A stretch of 56,281 nucleotides of DNA from a virus: positions 1 through 56,281 of the IMG/VR virus record IMGVR_UViG_3300042892_000077. The stretch is one strand, 5' to 3'. Positions 1-8,335 of the stretch are shown piece by piece (within the stretch, counting starts at the first letter, position 1; each line of letters starts with the position of its first letter). The notes below the pieces were generated by a model. It made no database searches. It was not told where the DNA came from and saw only the letters and a list, made by a program, of their open reading frames with translations. Both the position numbers and the translations under genes were made by a program.

Positions 1-59
1 AATTGGCATGACACTCACAACAGTAAACCCAGCCCTGCTGGACACCCAAGCCCAGTACA
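1..59. repeat. 59-bp terminal direct repeat (contig closure)
   Basis: Bases 1-59 are identical to 56223-56281. The repeat lies inside the 5' end of a tail-fibre gene and cuts it mid-codon-run, which is expected of an assembler overlap on a circular or circularly permuted molecule rather than of a biological terminus. Removing one copy gives a 56,222-bp circle, and the genes on either side of the join then read through normally. Confidence 0.9.
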
Positions 60-1087
60 CAGGGTTCAAGAACCGCATCATCAACGGCGCAATGGTGATT
101 GACCAGAGGAATGCTGGGGCGACAACCACACCGGCAGACTTCGCGTTTATCACTGACCGCTGGCAAGTTCGTCAAAGCACGGCATCAAAAATGTCGGCGG
201 GTCAAAGCTCGACAGTGCCAAATGGTTTTTCAAAATCTTTGCTTATTACTTCGCTGTCTTCTTATACAGTGAGTTCAAGTGATGTTTATGTTGTGCGGCA
301 GCAGATTGAGGGTTTTAACACTGCTGACCTTGGCTGGGGTACTGCCAACGCACAAGCGGTAACGCTGTCATTTAAGGTGCGGTCTTCTTTAACTGGCACA
401 TTTGGCGGTTCGTTTCTAAATGCAGCAAACAACCGCAGTTATGTTTTCACATACACCATCAACGCAGCAAACACTTTTGAAGACAAAGCTGTAACTATTG
501 CTGGTGACACCACAGGCACATGGGAAACTGGCAACCTGCGCGGCATTCAAATTTCGTTTGGGTTGGGGGTGGGGTCTACCGCCAGTGGTACTGCTGGCTC
601 TTGGGGTACAGCCGCATTAGCTTCAGCCACAGGCGCAGTCTCAGTAGTCGGCACAAGCGGAGCCACCTTCTACATCACAGGCGTACAGCTTGAGAAGGGC
701 AGCACAGCCACCAGCTTTGACTACAGGCCGTATGGCACGGAAATGCCGCTGTGTCAGCGGTATTACGAGAAAATGTTTGAGCCTTTTGGCTTTGGTCGTG
801 CAAACGGCTCACCTGCCCCACGCTTTTTTGCGAGGTTTACTGTGCAAAAAAGAGCAATCCCAACCTGCACTGGCGTCGGTAGTTTTTCGTGTTCTGATAT
901 GTTTACAGTGGACACAGTACAAAGTGCGGCACAAGGCGCAAGCGTAATTTCTGATATCACTACCAATGGCCTTTTGTTTGGATTTCTTAGTAGCACGCTA
1001 ATTAACTCAGCGCCTTTTTCAAACGGTGTTGTTTGCGCCAACCTAACTTCATCTGGCGCTTTTGTAACAGCCTCATCGGAGCTTTAA
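8..1087 (+). CDS. Tail fibre / receptor-binding protein, second copy (359 aa)
   Basis: The short N-terminal region (about 20 residues) leads into a conserved tail-fibre block with [16 protein letters not shown] and a C-terminal block [21 protein letters not shown], both typical of phage fibre distal domains. It is a clear paralogue of the fibre at 53858-55453: residues 20-250 here match that protein's residues 195-435 closely, while the last 110 residues differ. It lacks the N-terminal anchor domain of its paralogue, so it probably attaches through another fibre. The start overlaps the stop of the 53-aa gene before it across the circle (ATGA). The terminal part, from about base 780, is visibly more AT-rich than the rest, as expected of an exchanged receptor-binding tip. 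Likely role: host recognition. Confidence 0.8.
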   Translation: MTLTTVNPALLDTQAQYTGFKNRIINGAMVIDQRNAGATTTPADFAFITDRWQVRQSTASKMSAGQSSTVPNGFSKSLLITSLSSYTVSSSDVYVVRQQIEGFNTADLGWGTANAQAVTLSFKVRSSLTGTFGGSFLNAANNRSYVFTYTINAANTFEDKAVTIAGDTTGTWETGNLRGIQISFGLGVGSTASGTAGSWGTAALASATGAVSVVGTSGATFYITGVQLEKGSTATSFDYRPYGTEMPLCQRYYEKMFEPFGFGRANGSPAPRFFARFTVQKRAIPTCTGVGSFSCSDMFTVDTVQSAAQGASVISDITTNGLLFGFLSSTLINSAPFSNGVVCANLTSSGAFVTASSEL

Positions 1088-1089
1088 TC

Positions 1090-1233
1090 ATGTACCGACT
1101 TATTAAAGAAGACGCTAATGTCGTGCATCGCCTGTCAGACAACGCCTTCATCCCCTTCGACCCAGCGAACACAGACTACCAAGCCTACCTCGCATGGCTG
1201 GCCGAGGGCAACACGCCAGAGGCCGCAGAATGA
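1090..1233 (+). CDS. Small fibre-associated protein (47 aa)
   Basis: A short protein ending in [24 protein letters not shown]. This motif recurs in many uncultured tailed-phage genomes directly after a fibre gene. It starts 2 bp after the fibre stop, and a longer in-frame start at 1033 would overlap the fibre gene without need. A paralogue (53 aa, 55454-55615) follows the other fibre gene, so fibre and small protein form a repeated pair. The role is unknown. A fibre chaperone or fibre tip component is an inference from position only. Confidence 0.75.
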   Translation: MYRLIKEDANVVHRLSDNAFIPFDPANTDYQAYLAWLAEGNTPEAAE

Positions 1234-1472
1234 GCGATCACGATGTAACCCACCGAGAAATCTACGATAGGCTGGTGGCTGTTGAGACTAAGGTGGATGC
1301 TCTGACCGAGAACACCAAGGACGTGGTGTCAGCGTTTGCTGCTGCACAGGGTGCGTTCCAAGTGTTGGAGATGCTCGGCAAGTTAGCCAAGCCGTTGCTG
1401 TGGATTAGTCTGTGGGTGGGCGGGGTATCCGCTGCCATCGTCACATTCTGGGAACACTTCAAGGTGCGCTGA
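1230..1472 (+). CDS. XhlA-like membrane protein, holin accessory (80 aa)
   Basis: The first 45 residues are polar and predicted to form a helix ([20 protein letters not shown]). One hydrophobic segment near the C-terminus follows ([19 protein letters not shown], about residues 55-73). This coiled-coil plus single-membrane-helix layout is that of XhlA/hemolysin-type phage lysis accessory proteins. It overlaps the preceding gene as ATGA and opens the lysis region that contains the holin and endolysin. The function is inferred from architecture and position. Confidence 0.6.
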   Translation: MSDHDVTHREIYDRLVAVETKVDALTENTKDVVSAFAAAQGAFQVLEMLGKLAKPLLWISLWVGGVSAAIVTFWEHFKVR

Positions 1473-1615
1473 TGGATGCCTTGCCGCCACCTCCTCCTGC
1501 TGCCCAAGCGCCAGCGCCCGTGATGGAGTGTGTGCGGTGGTCATGGTCGTCTGATAGGCTGCTGGTCTGGTGCCTTAAATGGCGTGAGAAAAACAAGCCG
1601 GAGCTCAAGAAATGA
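1472..1615 (+). CDS. Small proline-rich protein (47 aa)
   Basis: The start overlaps the previous stop by one base (TGATG) and the stop overlaps the next start (ATGA), so it sits tightly coupled in the lysis cluster. It has a PPPPP run at residues 5-9, a Trp-rich centre and a basic tail. There is no signal peptide, lipobox or convincing membrane helix, so it does not look like an Rz1 spanin. I do not recognise the family. Confidence 0.55.
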   Translation: MDALPPPPPAAQAPAPVMECVRWSWSSDRLLVWCLKWREKNKPELKK

Positions 1616-2103
1616 TCGACCCACTCACGGCCCTAGCAGGGATACAAGCCGCAGTTGCGCTGATCAAAAAGGTCAGTAAGACTGTTGACGATGTGTCCTC
1701 GCTCGGCCCCGTTCTGGGCAAATACTTTGATGCCAAGTCCACGGCAAGCAAGGCGGTTGTCGCCGCCAAGAAGTCCAAGTCCTCAATGGGCACAGCCATC
1801 CAGATCGAGATGGCCCTCGACCAAGCCAAGCGGTTTGAAGATGAGTTGCAACTGCTGTTTATGCAGTCCGGCAAGATTGACGTGTGGAACAAAATCAAGT
1901 CGCGGGCAGCGGCGATGGATGTTGAGTCCGCCCACGAAGCGCGGCGGGAGCGAGAGGCTGCGGCCAAGCACAAGAAAGAGATGGACGAGATCGTCACCAT
2001 CGTGCTGGCCCTGCTGGTTCTCGGATTGGTGCTTGGCGGTGTTGGCTGGGTTATATACGAAGCCGTGCAGCAGTGCGGCGGCAAGTGTGGTTTTCAACGA
2101 TAA
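1612..2103 (+). CDS. Tail-anchored membrane protein of the lysis region (163 aa)
   Basis: An amphipathic N-terminal part (MIDPLTALAGIQAAVALIKK) is followed by a long charged helical region and a single strong membrane segment at about residues 126-150 (IVTIVLALLVLGLVLGGVGWVIY), then a short tail with two cysteines. It is coupled by ATGA to the gene before it and lies 8 bp before the holin. This family is common in freshwater podovirus-like genomes, but its role is unknown to me. Assistance in lysis or envelope interaction is inferred from position. Confidence 0.65.
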   Translation: MIDPLTALAGIQAAVALIKKVSKTVDDVSSLGPVLGKYFDAKSTASKAVVAAKKSKSSMGTAIQIEMALDQAKRFEDELQLLFMQSGKIDVWNKIKSRAAAMDVESAHEARREREAAAKHKKEMDEIVTIVLALLVLGLVLGGVGWVIYEAVQQCGGKCGFQR

Positions 2104-2111
2104 GGATAAAC

Positions 2112-2525
2112 ATGTTCCCACTTACAGCACTCCTTGAAGTCGGTGGCAAGCTCATCGACAAACTTATTCCCGACCCGGAAGCCAAGGCCAAGGCGCAGAT
2201 GGAACTGGCAAAGCTGGCCCAAGACGGTGAACTCGCCAAGATGGCGAACGACACCAAACTCTTTGAGGTCGAGCAACAGAACACCACCGACCGCTGGCAG
2301 GCTGACATGGGTTCTGACTCGTGGCTGTCCAAGAACATCCGCCCGATGGCCCTGATAGCTATCTTCATTGCGTTCTTCCTGTTCACCATGATGTCTGCGT
2401 TCGGATACAACGCGCAGGAATCCTATGTCCAGTTGCTGGGGCAGTGGGGGCAGATCATCTTCCTTGCGTACTTTGGTGGCCGCACTGTGGAAAAACTCGC
2501 TGATATGAAGATGAACAAGAAATGA
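2112..2525 (+). CDS. Holin, GTA three-transmembrane-segment type (137 aa)
   Basis: The protein starts MFPLTALLEVGGKLIDKLIPDP, with a helical charged region to about residue 60 and then SWLSKNIRPMALIAIFIAFF and a second hydrophobic stretch around YVQLLGQWGQIIFLAYFGGR. This matches the 'holin of 3TMs, for gene-transfer release' family, including the conserved NIRP motif before the first helix and the GGR near the end. It would permeabilise the inner membrane at lysis. A ribosome-binding site (AAGGATAA) precedes the ATG at 2112, which argues against the upstream in-frame start at 2073. The endolysin gene follows with ATGA overlap. Confidence 0.85.
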   Translation: MFPLTALLEVGGKLIDKLIPDPEAKAKAQMELAKLAQDGELAKMANDTKLFEVEQQNTTDRWQADMGSDSWLSKNIRPMALIAIFIAFFLFTMMSAFGYNAQESYVQLLGQWGQIIFLAYFGGRTVEKLADMKMNKK

Positions 2526-2986
2526 ATTTATCCCTCAACTTCTCCCTACAAGAACTGACCAAAAGTCAGGAGGCGCTGCGCAAGGGGCTGAACAACGCTC
2601 CGTCGCAGGAAGTCATCAGCAACCTGCAAGAGTTGTCCAACATGGTGCTCCAGCGGGTGCGTGACCACTTCGGCAAGTCCGTCGTTGTGACCAGTGGCTA
2701 CCGCAGTCCGGAAGTCAATGCAGCCGTTGGCGGCAGCAAAACCAGCGATCACTGCAAGGGGCAGGCGGCAGACATCGAAATCCCCGGTGTGCCCAACGCA
2801 GAGTTGGCCGAGTGGATTCGTGATAATCTGGACTTTACTCAGGTCATCCTTGAGTTCTATACTCAGGGTATTCCGGACAGCGGCTGGGTGCATGTGTCGT
2901 ACGACCCCGCAAATCTGAAGAAGCAATCGCTGACCGCTGTCAAACAGGATGGCAAGACGGTTTACCTACAAGGACTGGTTGCGTAA
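2522..2986 (+). CDS. Endolysin, peptidase M15 (154 aa)
   Basis: This is a single-domain zinc peptidase of the M15 D-Ala-D-Ala carboxypeptidase type. The metal-binding signature is visible as SGYRSPEVN (about residues 58-66), SDHCKGQAADI (SxHxxGxAxD, about residues 75-85) and the C-terminal WVHVSY. It would cleave peptidoglycan stem peptides to release progeny. No cell-wall-binding domain or signal peptide is present, which fits a Gram-negative host and export through the adjacent holin. ATGA overlap with the holin indicates translational coupling. Confidence 0.88.
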   Translation: MNLSLNFSLQELTKSQEALRKGLNNAPSQEVISNLQELSNMVLQRVRDHFGKSVVVTSGYRSPEVNAAVGGSKTSDHCKGQAADIEIPGVPNAELAEWIRDNLDFTQVILEFYTQGIPDSGWVHVSYDPANLKKQSLTAVKQDGKTVYLQGLVA

Positions 2987-5427
2987 TGGCTGGTATCAAG
3001 ATCACCAACTTTCTCGGCACGGCTCCCAAGATAAGCCCGGAGTTGCTGCCGAACACGGCTGCACAGACTGCGAGCAATTGCAAGCTGTACTCGGGTGATC
3101 TGCTGCCTTATCCACAACCTGTTGTCATAGCAAACACGCTGCGCACCGGCACGATCAAGACGCTGTTCGCTCTGCGTGACCCAGACACGGACGCGCTGAA
3201 GTGGCTCTCGTGGGCTACAGACGTGGACATTGCAGTGGCGTCCTCCAACGAGAACGAGGAGCAGCGGTTCTACTACAGCGGCGATGGTGCCCCCAAGGTC
3301 AGCAACTACGAACTGGCGACAACAGGTGCCGCACCGTACCCCACAAACTACTACGATCTAGGGTTACCACTACCCCCGGACGCTACTATCCTGACGACCG
3401 TGGCTTCGACGTTCACGACCAAGACCACTGCCTCGTTCTTCCGGGACGCGGGCAACATCGCCACGATCAACGCGGGTGCTGCTCATGGGTTGCGCACGGG
3501 CAACACCATCACGATCTCCGGCTTTACGTTCATATCCGGGACGTACAACCAAGCGGGAACCTCGACGATCACGGTGACGATCAACGCCCACGGATTGGCA
3601 AACGGAGCCTCCGTCACGCTGGACTTCACGTCTGGCACAGCGGTTGATGGCACGTTTATCATCAGCAACGTCACGACCAACACGTTTGACATCATCGTCA
3701 CGACCGTGGCTACGACCAGCGGCAATGTCAACTTCGACTTGCGCGGGTTCAACGCAACCAACGTGGTGTGTACTGTCACGTCAAGCACAGCGTTCACGTA
3801 CTTCAGCCCCGGCATCCAGATCGGTAGCTCCGGCACGCCCATCGCGTTCACGACTGCCAAGATCGACCTCGGTGGTTTGACACAGACCCGCTCGTATGTC
3901 TTCACTTGGTACACCCCGTGGGATGAGGAATCCATCGCGTCCAAACCGTCGGTCAACCTGTACATCAAGGAAGGCATCACGGTCACGGTCTCGGGTATCC
4001 CTACGGTAAAGCCATCGGGCAACAACTTCATACGTGGTGTGCGGCTGTACCGCACCTTGGCTGCGGCATCTGGCACTGAGTATTTCCTGCTGTCTACGCT
4101 CTGGTTCCCGACTGGGTTGACCAACGTGGCAAGGGCATCGAACGTGTCCACGGTGCAGTTCCTGTACCCGCACAACCTGAGCATCGACGACCGCTTCAAG
4201 ATCAGTGGCTGCACAGACGCGACCTTCAACATCACAGGCGGCATCGTCTTGGACGCGCCGGATGACTACACCATCACGTACGCACAGACTGCGGCCAACG
4301 TGACAAGCACCACTGTTGCTGCCGGTACGATGTACCATGACGTGTCTGAGAACCAGCCGACGACGGCTGCGCGGTACTGGGGCGATGGTTCCTACGACTT
4401 CGTGGATGACTTCGACTCGCTCAACCTGACCGACATTCTGGTCTCCGATGAGTACGATGCACCGCCTGACAACCTGCAAGGGCTGACGGTAATCCAGAAC
4501 AACATCCTTGTTGGCTTCGTCGGTAACACCCTGTACTTCTCAGAACCCGGCGTGCTGCACGCTTGGCCCACGCGGTATGCCTTGCCCTTGGCGTACGACA
4601 TCGTTGGTCTGGCGGCGCTCAGTGGCTCCATGCTGGTTACAACTAAGGGTTATCCCTACCTTATCAGCGGTTCCGACCCTGCTTCCGGCATGGCCTCGGC
4701 CCGGATTGACGCACTGTACCCCTGCCTGAACAGCCGCAGCATGGTGACGATGGGCTATGGTATCGTGTACTCCACGCACGATGGACTGGCCGTCTACTCC
4801 CCCAACAGCGGCCCGACGATCATCACCAAGCTGCTGTACAACAACGACACTTGGGGTGAGGCGCTTGTCCCTTCTACCGTGATCGCTGAATACTACGGGG
4901 AGAATTACTTCGCGTCCCATTCAGGTGGCGCGTTTGTCTTCGAGCAAGACCAGAAGACTGGCGGCTCGTTCGTTGACGTGGACTACTCGTTTACTGCCTC
5001 GTGGTACGACACCGTGTCAGGACATCTGTACTACGTCAATGGAACCAACGGGGACATCTACCAGTGGGATGATCTGGCGCAACCGTCAGTGACGCAGGAG
5101 TGGAAGTCCAAGGTCATCGTCACCAAGGACATGATTAACCTCGGCGCAGCCCGAGTGGTGGCTGACTACTCCAGCGTGACTGTTGACTGGGACGCAGGAA
5201 CCACGCAGTGGCAGGCGTATACCAATACATGGAACAGTGCCGACGAAATTACATTCCGTATGTGGGTGGACAAGTCGCTTATCCTTGAGACGCAGGTCGG
5301 CACTTCAAACGCATTCAGGCTTCCGTCGGGGTATCGCACTGATACGTTCGAGGTGGGTGTTGAAGGCAACATCCGTGTGCGGGCCATCCATCTGGCCGAA
5401 ACTCCACTGGGCTTGAAAGAGACGTAA
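2986..5427 (+). CDS. Large tail hub / tail tubular-like structural protein (813 aa)
   Basis: The N-terminus (GIKITNFLGTAPKISPELLPNTAAQTASNCKL) and later sections such as LYFSEPG..HAWP and YGIVYSTHDGLAVYSP resemble the beta-propeller-like tail hub or nozzle proteins of podoviruses (T7 gp12-like). Three HGL/HNL-type beta inserts resembling FCCH-like domains lie near residues 165, 200 and 394. The gene overlaps the endolysin stop by one base and is followed by a second structural gene with the same TAATG overlap. Its position before the internal virion cluster supports a tail role. The precise subunit identity is inferred. Confidence 0.65.
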   Translation: MAGIKITNFLGTAPKISPELLPNTAAQTASNCKLYSGDLLPYPQPVVIANTLRTGTIKTLFALRDPDTDALKWLSWATDVDIAVASSNENEEQRFYYSGDGAPKVSNYELATTGAAPYPTNYYDLGLPLPPDATILTTVASTFTTKTTASFFRDAGNIATINAGAAHGLRTGNTITISGFTFISGTYNQAGTSTITVTINAHGLANGASVTLDFTSGTAVDGTFIISNVTTNTFDIIVTTVATTSGNVNFDLRGFNATNVVCTVTSSTAFTYFSPGIQIGSSGTPIAFTTAKIDLGGLTQTRSYVFTWYTPWDEESIASKPSVNLYIKEGITVTVSGIPTVKPSGNNFIRGVRLYRTLAAASGTEYFLLSTLWFPTGLTNVARASNVSTVQFLYPHNLSIDDRFKISGCTDATFNITGGIVLDAPDDYTITYAQTAANVTSTTVAAGTMYHDVSENQPTTAARYWGDGSYDFVDDFDSLNLTDILVSDEYDAPPDNLQGLTVIQNNILVGFVGNTLYFSEPGVLHAWPTRYALPLAYDIVGLAALSGSMLVTTKGYPYLISGSDPASGMASARIDALYPCLNSRSMVTMGYGIVYSTHDGLAVYSPNSGPTIITKLLYNNDTWGEALVPSTVIAEYYGENYFASHSGGAFVFEQDQKTGGSFVDVDYSFTASWYDTVSGHLYYVNGTNGDIYQWDDLAQPSVTQEWKSKVIVTKDMINLGAARVVADYSSVTVDWDAGTTQWQAYTNTWNSADEITFRMWVDKSLILETQVGTSNAFRLPSGYRTDTFEVGVEGNIRVRAIHLAETPLGLKET

Positions 5428-5786
5428 TGGCTATCCGTCCTCCACGCTTCGTCGCTATCCCCAACATCCCGCAGAGCGGGTTGACTGACTGGCAGTTCAA
5501 CACACTGAACGCCATGAAGGAAAACGTCGAACTCCTCACGGGCGCTCGTGGTAGCCAGAACTTGGCAGCAAGCGCAGTTACAAGATCGTCAGTTACTGTT
5601 GCGCCTCCTGCAACACAGACGATGCAGCGCGTGACGGCAGAGGGCACCGGCTTTACAATCAGCAATGTAACGGTTCCAAGCCTTGACGATTACTCTAAAC
5701 TTGTGACCAATGTCCAGCAACTGGCAAATGACGTGGCGAATTTGCGGGCAACAGTGAACGTATTGATTTTACAAATTAAAGGTTGA
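5427..5786 (+). CDS. Small tail-associated structural protein (119 aa)
   Basis: The N-terminus (PPRFVAIPNIPQSGLTDWQFNTLNAMKENVELLTG) is a pattern often seen in short virion proteins of podoviruses. The C-terminal 35 residues form a likely coiled coil (YSKLVTNVQQLANDVANLRATVNVLILQIK), suggesting oligomerisation. TAATG overlap with the tail hub gene implies co-expression and assembly with it. The function beyond virion structure is unknown. Confidence 0.65.
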   Translation: MAIRPPRFVAIPNIPQSGLTDWQFNTLNAMKENVELLTGARGSQNLAASAVTRSSVTVAPPATQTMQRVTAEGTGFTISNVTVPSLDDYSKLVTNVQQLANDVANLRATVNVLILQIKG

Positions 5787-5788
5787 AC

Positions 5789-6628
5789 ATGAACAATCCC
5801 ACTCTCACCATGCTCAGTGCCCAAGGCGCTCCAGTCCCTGCCCCAACAACCTCGCTTGATCTGCCGCCTGCGCTGGCTAGCATCTTGAGCATGGGGACAC
5901 CGGCTGCTCCCGGCTCGGGCATGGCCCCTACAGGTGGACTGTCAGGCAGTATGACGAACAACACTTCGTTCCTGCCGCAGTATGAGGAAGGTGGCATGAT
6001 TGGTCAAGGCGGTATGCCCATGCCTCCGGCCATGCCGATGGGTGGCGCTGGTGGTACACCGCAGTCCACAAGTGTTGGGGTTAACCCTAACATGCAGCAG
6101 GGTGGGGCAATGAACCCGCAGATGATGGACATGCAGGTCAACCAGTTTGCCTCGCAACATCCTGAGCAAGTGCAGCAGATTCGCGCTGCCATCATGGAAG
6201 TGATGCAGACTGGCGAACTCACCCCCGAGGAACTTAACACCGTCATCCAGTTGGCGACTGTGGCTGCGCAGAACCCTGAGATGTACCCGTACATTCGCAA
6301 GTTCGCTATCCAGCAGGGTATCGCTACCGATCAGGACTTGCCACAGCAGTACGACCAAGGTCTGGTCTTCGTGTTGCTGCTTGCAGCACGGGCCGTTCAG
6401 CAGGCTGCGGGTGGGCAGAACATGATGCAGGGTGGCACGCCAGCAATGGCCGGTAACCCGTCAATCCCCTCGATGGCAGTCGGTGGCCCAGTGCCCAACT
6501 CGAAGAAAGCCAGTGGGGGTGTCATTATCGAGGCACATGAGGGAGAATACGTCATCCCCAAACGTGTGGTCGAGATGAAGGGCCGTGAGTTCTTTGACTC
6601 GCTGGTTGAAAAATACAAGGAATCGTGA
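5789..6628 (+). CDS. Gly/Met-rich virion protein with VIPKRVVEMKG motif (279 aa)
   Basis: The N-terminal half is low in complexity (Pro, Gly, Met rich). The middle has helical segments (NQFASQHPEQVQQIRAAIMEVM, about residues 113-135), and the C-terminus ends in a GEYVIPKRVVEMKGREFFD block. That end motif is frequent in phage virion proteins next to ejection genes. I chose ATG 5789 over the in-frame TTG at 5783. It sits between the tail hub and the internal virion genes. A scaffold-like or internal virion role is an inference. Confidence 0.6.
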   Translation: MNNPTLTMLSAQGAPVPAPTTSLDLPPALASILSMGTPAAPGSGMAPTGGLSGSMTNNTSFLPQYEEGGMIGQGGMPMPPAMPMGGAGGTPQSTSVGVNPNMQQGGAMNPQMMDMQVNQFASQHPEQVQQIRAAIMEVMQTGELTPEELNTVIQLATVAAQNPEMYPYIRKFAIQQGIATDQDLPQQYDQGLVFVLLLAARAVQQAAGGQNMMQGGTPAMAGNPSIPSMAVGGPVPNSKKASGGVIIEAHEGEYVIPKRVVEMKGREFFDSLVEKYKES

Positions 6629-7074
6629 TGCAGGAACTGTCCATCGAACTGCTGTCCAAGGAGCGAGTGGTCGAGCTATGGCCCGCGCTTGAGCCGCTGT
6701 TTGATGCGGCCTGCGACGGTAACGTAATCGCCAAGGGCGAGATGGACGCTGGGCATGTGCTGCTGGCAACTCAGCTTGACAAAGCTGTTGTGTTCGCTGG
6801 CTTCCTCGATGGGAGCATCACCTGTGTTATCGCGCTTCAGTTCTACTACGTCAACGGGCACAAGGGTGCAGACGTGATGGGGCTGGCCGGGCGGGGGCTG
6901 CTTAAATTCAAAGCTGCATTCTGGGAACCCATCTTGGCATGGCTGCGAGCCAACGAGGTCGAGTTCCTTGATGCGTACACTCCCACTGATCGCGCCGAAA
7001 TGTACCTGAAGAAGTTTGGGTTCACCCAGACATGTGCCTACGTCAGAATGAATCTAGGAGAAAACCATGAGTAA
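6628..7074 (+). CDS. GNAT-fold-like internal virion assembly protein (148 aa)
   Basis: The segment pattern (a central hydrophobic strand near VFAGFLDGSITCVIALQFYY, a glycine-rich turn, then a C-terminal MYLKKFGFTQTCAYVRMNL) resembles the GNAT acyltransferase fold. It also resembles the small GNAT-like proteins that open podovirus ejection clusters in the position of T7 gene 13. The motif Q/RxxGxG/A for acetyl-CoA is not clear, so enzyme activity is doubtful. The start is ATG 6628, overlapping the previous stop by one base. Its end overlaps the next gene by 8 bp. Confidence 0.6.
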   Translation: MQELSIELLSKERVVELWPALEPLFDAACDGNVIAKGEMDAGHVLLATQLDKAVVFAGFLDGSITCVIALQFYYVNGHKGADVMGLAGRGLLKFKAAFWEPILAWLRANEVEFLDAYTPTDRAEMYLKKFGFTQTCAYVRMNLGENHE

Positions 7075-8311
7075 GTCAGTCAAGACCATCGTCGCTGTGG
7101 CAGCAGCCATCGCAATCCCATTTGCCGCACCAATGATCGCATCGTCCATCGGGATGTCTGCCGCCATCGGTACAGCTATCGGGTCGGCTACCGCAGGTAG
7201 TGTCATCGGTGGTGCCATCGTTGGCGCTGGCCTTGGTGCTGCCAAAGGCGCGATTCTTGGCGAAGACGTGGGCCGCAGTGCCCTCATGGGTGGCCTTGGT
7301 GGTGGTATCGGTGGTTACACAGCCGGTGCGTCTGCTGTTCCTACGGGTGCTGAAGCGATGGGGCCAGCCACGGCAGCGCAGCCACTTGATGCCAGCTTCA
7401 ACCAATATCTTGCTGCAACTCCGGCCCCTGTGTACGATGCAGGTACAGCATCTGCCACTGGTGCGCTTACTCCTGCACCGGGCTACGCCACCACACCGGC
7501 TACTGGCTTCTCGGGCGTGGACACTTCGGCTGGACTGAACACATCTGCGATGGGGCCAATGCCAACCGCCCAGCCACTGGGTAGCGAGTTCGATGCCTAC
7601 GCCGCCGCTGCTCCTACTGCTGGTCTGGCAACGGGCACTGCTCCTGCCGCTGCTGCGGCTCCTGCCGCTGGTGTTGCCCCTGCTGCTGCTCCTGCTGCCG
7701 CCGCTGCTGCTGCCCCGCCTACATTCATGTCGTCGCTGACCAAGGCGTTCTCCAACCCAGTCAACCAAGCTGACTTCACACTGCGTGCAGCCGGTATGCT
7801 GGCTGGCTCGGCCATTGCCGGTGACGGTCTGTCCAGCGAGGAGAAGGCTCTGCTCAACGCGCAGACCGAGGAGTTGCGCACACTGCAAACCGAGAACCGC
7901 GCCCTGTTTAACCAGAAGCTGGAGCAAGCCCAGAACATGCTCGGCGAAGCCAAGTACTTCGACCCTGAGTATTTCGGTCTGCAACGCGCTCGACGCGAGC
8001 AGGTGGCCGGTGCCCAGCGTAAACGTGCTGGTCTTCGTGGCCTGACTGGTGATCGCCGTGAGTCTGAAGGTCGTCGCTATGACATCGGCACAGGCCGTGG
8101 CACTGCTACTGCATATGACCAAGGCTACGCTGGTGGTGTGACTGGTCGCCAGCAAGCTACGGCTGCTGGTCTGAGCGCAATGCCATCTGCCTTCCCGTCC
8201 AGCGGTACTGAGATGGGTAATCTGCGCAGCGCATACGGTTCAGGCCGTGACGCCCAGCGTCAGGCTCAGTCAGACATCGGCTACTTGTTTGGCTCGTTCA
8301 CTGGCCGTTAA
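7067..8311 (+). CDS. Internal virion (ejection) protein B-like, glycine-zipper (414 aa)
   Basis: The first 90 residues form a long hydrophobic, Gly/Ala-rich run (IGTAIGSATAGSVIGGAIVGAGLGAAKGA) typical of membrane-inserting glycine-zipper segments. An Ala/Pro low-complexity linker follows around residues 190-225, then a charged helical C-terminal half (residues 250-330). The order of small GNAT-like protein, this protein, a transglycosylase protein and a giant protein parallels T7 genes 13-14-15-16. By that synteny it is the outer-membrane-channel ejection protein. A strong AGGAG ribosome-binding site precedes the ATG at 7067, which lies inside the end of the previous gene. Confidence 0.65.
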   Translation: MSKSVKTIVAVAAAIAIPFAAPMIASSIGMSAAIGTAIGSATAGSVIGGAIVGAGLGAAKGAILGEDVGRSALMGGLGGGIGGYTAGASAVPTGAEAMGPATAAQPLDASFNQYLAATPAPVYDAGTASATGALTPAPGYATTPATGFSGVDTSAGLNTSAMGPMPTAQPLGSEFDAYAAAAPTAGLATGTAPAAAAAPAAGVAPAAAPAAAAAAAPPTFMSSLTKAFSNPVNQADFTLRAAGMLAGSAIAGDGLSSEEKALLNAQTEELRTLQTENRALFNQKLEQAQNMLGEAKYFDPEYFGLQRARREQVAGAQRKRAGLRGLTGDRRESEGRRYDIGTGRGTATAYDQGYAGGVTGRQQATAAGLSAMPSAFPSSGTEMGNLRSAYGSGRDAQRQAQSDIGYLFGSFTGR

Positions 8312-8335
8312 ACCGCGCATCACGAAGGAGCCAAC

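Noticed and set aside
1472-2103. Rz/Rz1 spanin pair in the lysis region
   Set aside because: The 47-aa protein has no lipobox and the 163-aa protein has a C-terminal rather than N-terminal membrane anchor, so neither fits the spanin layout.
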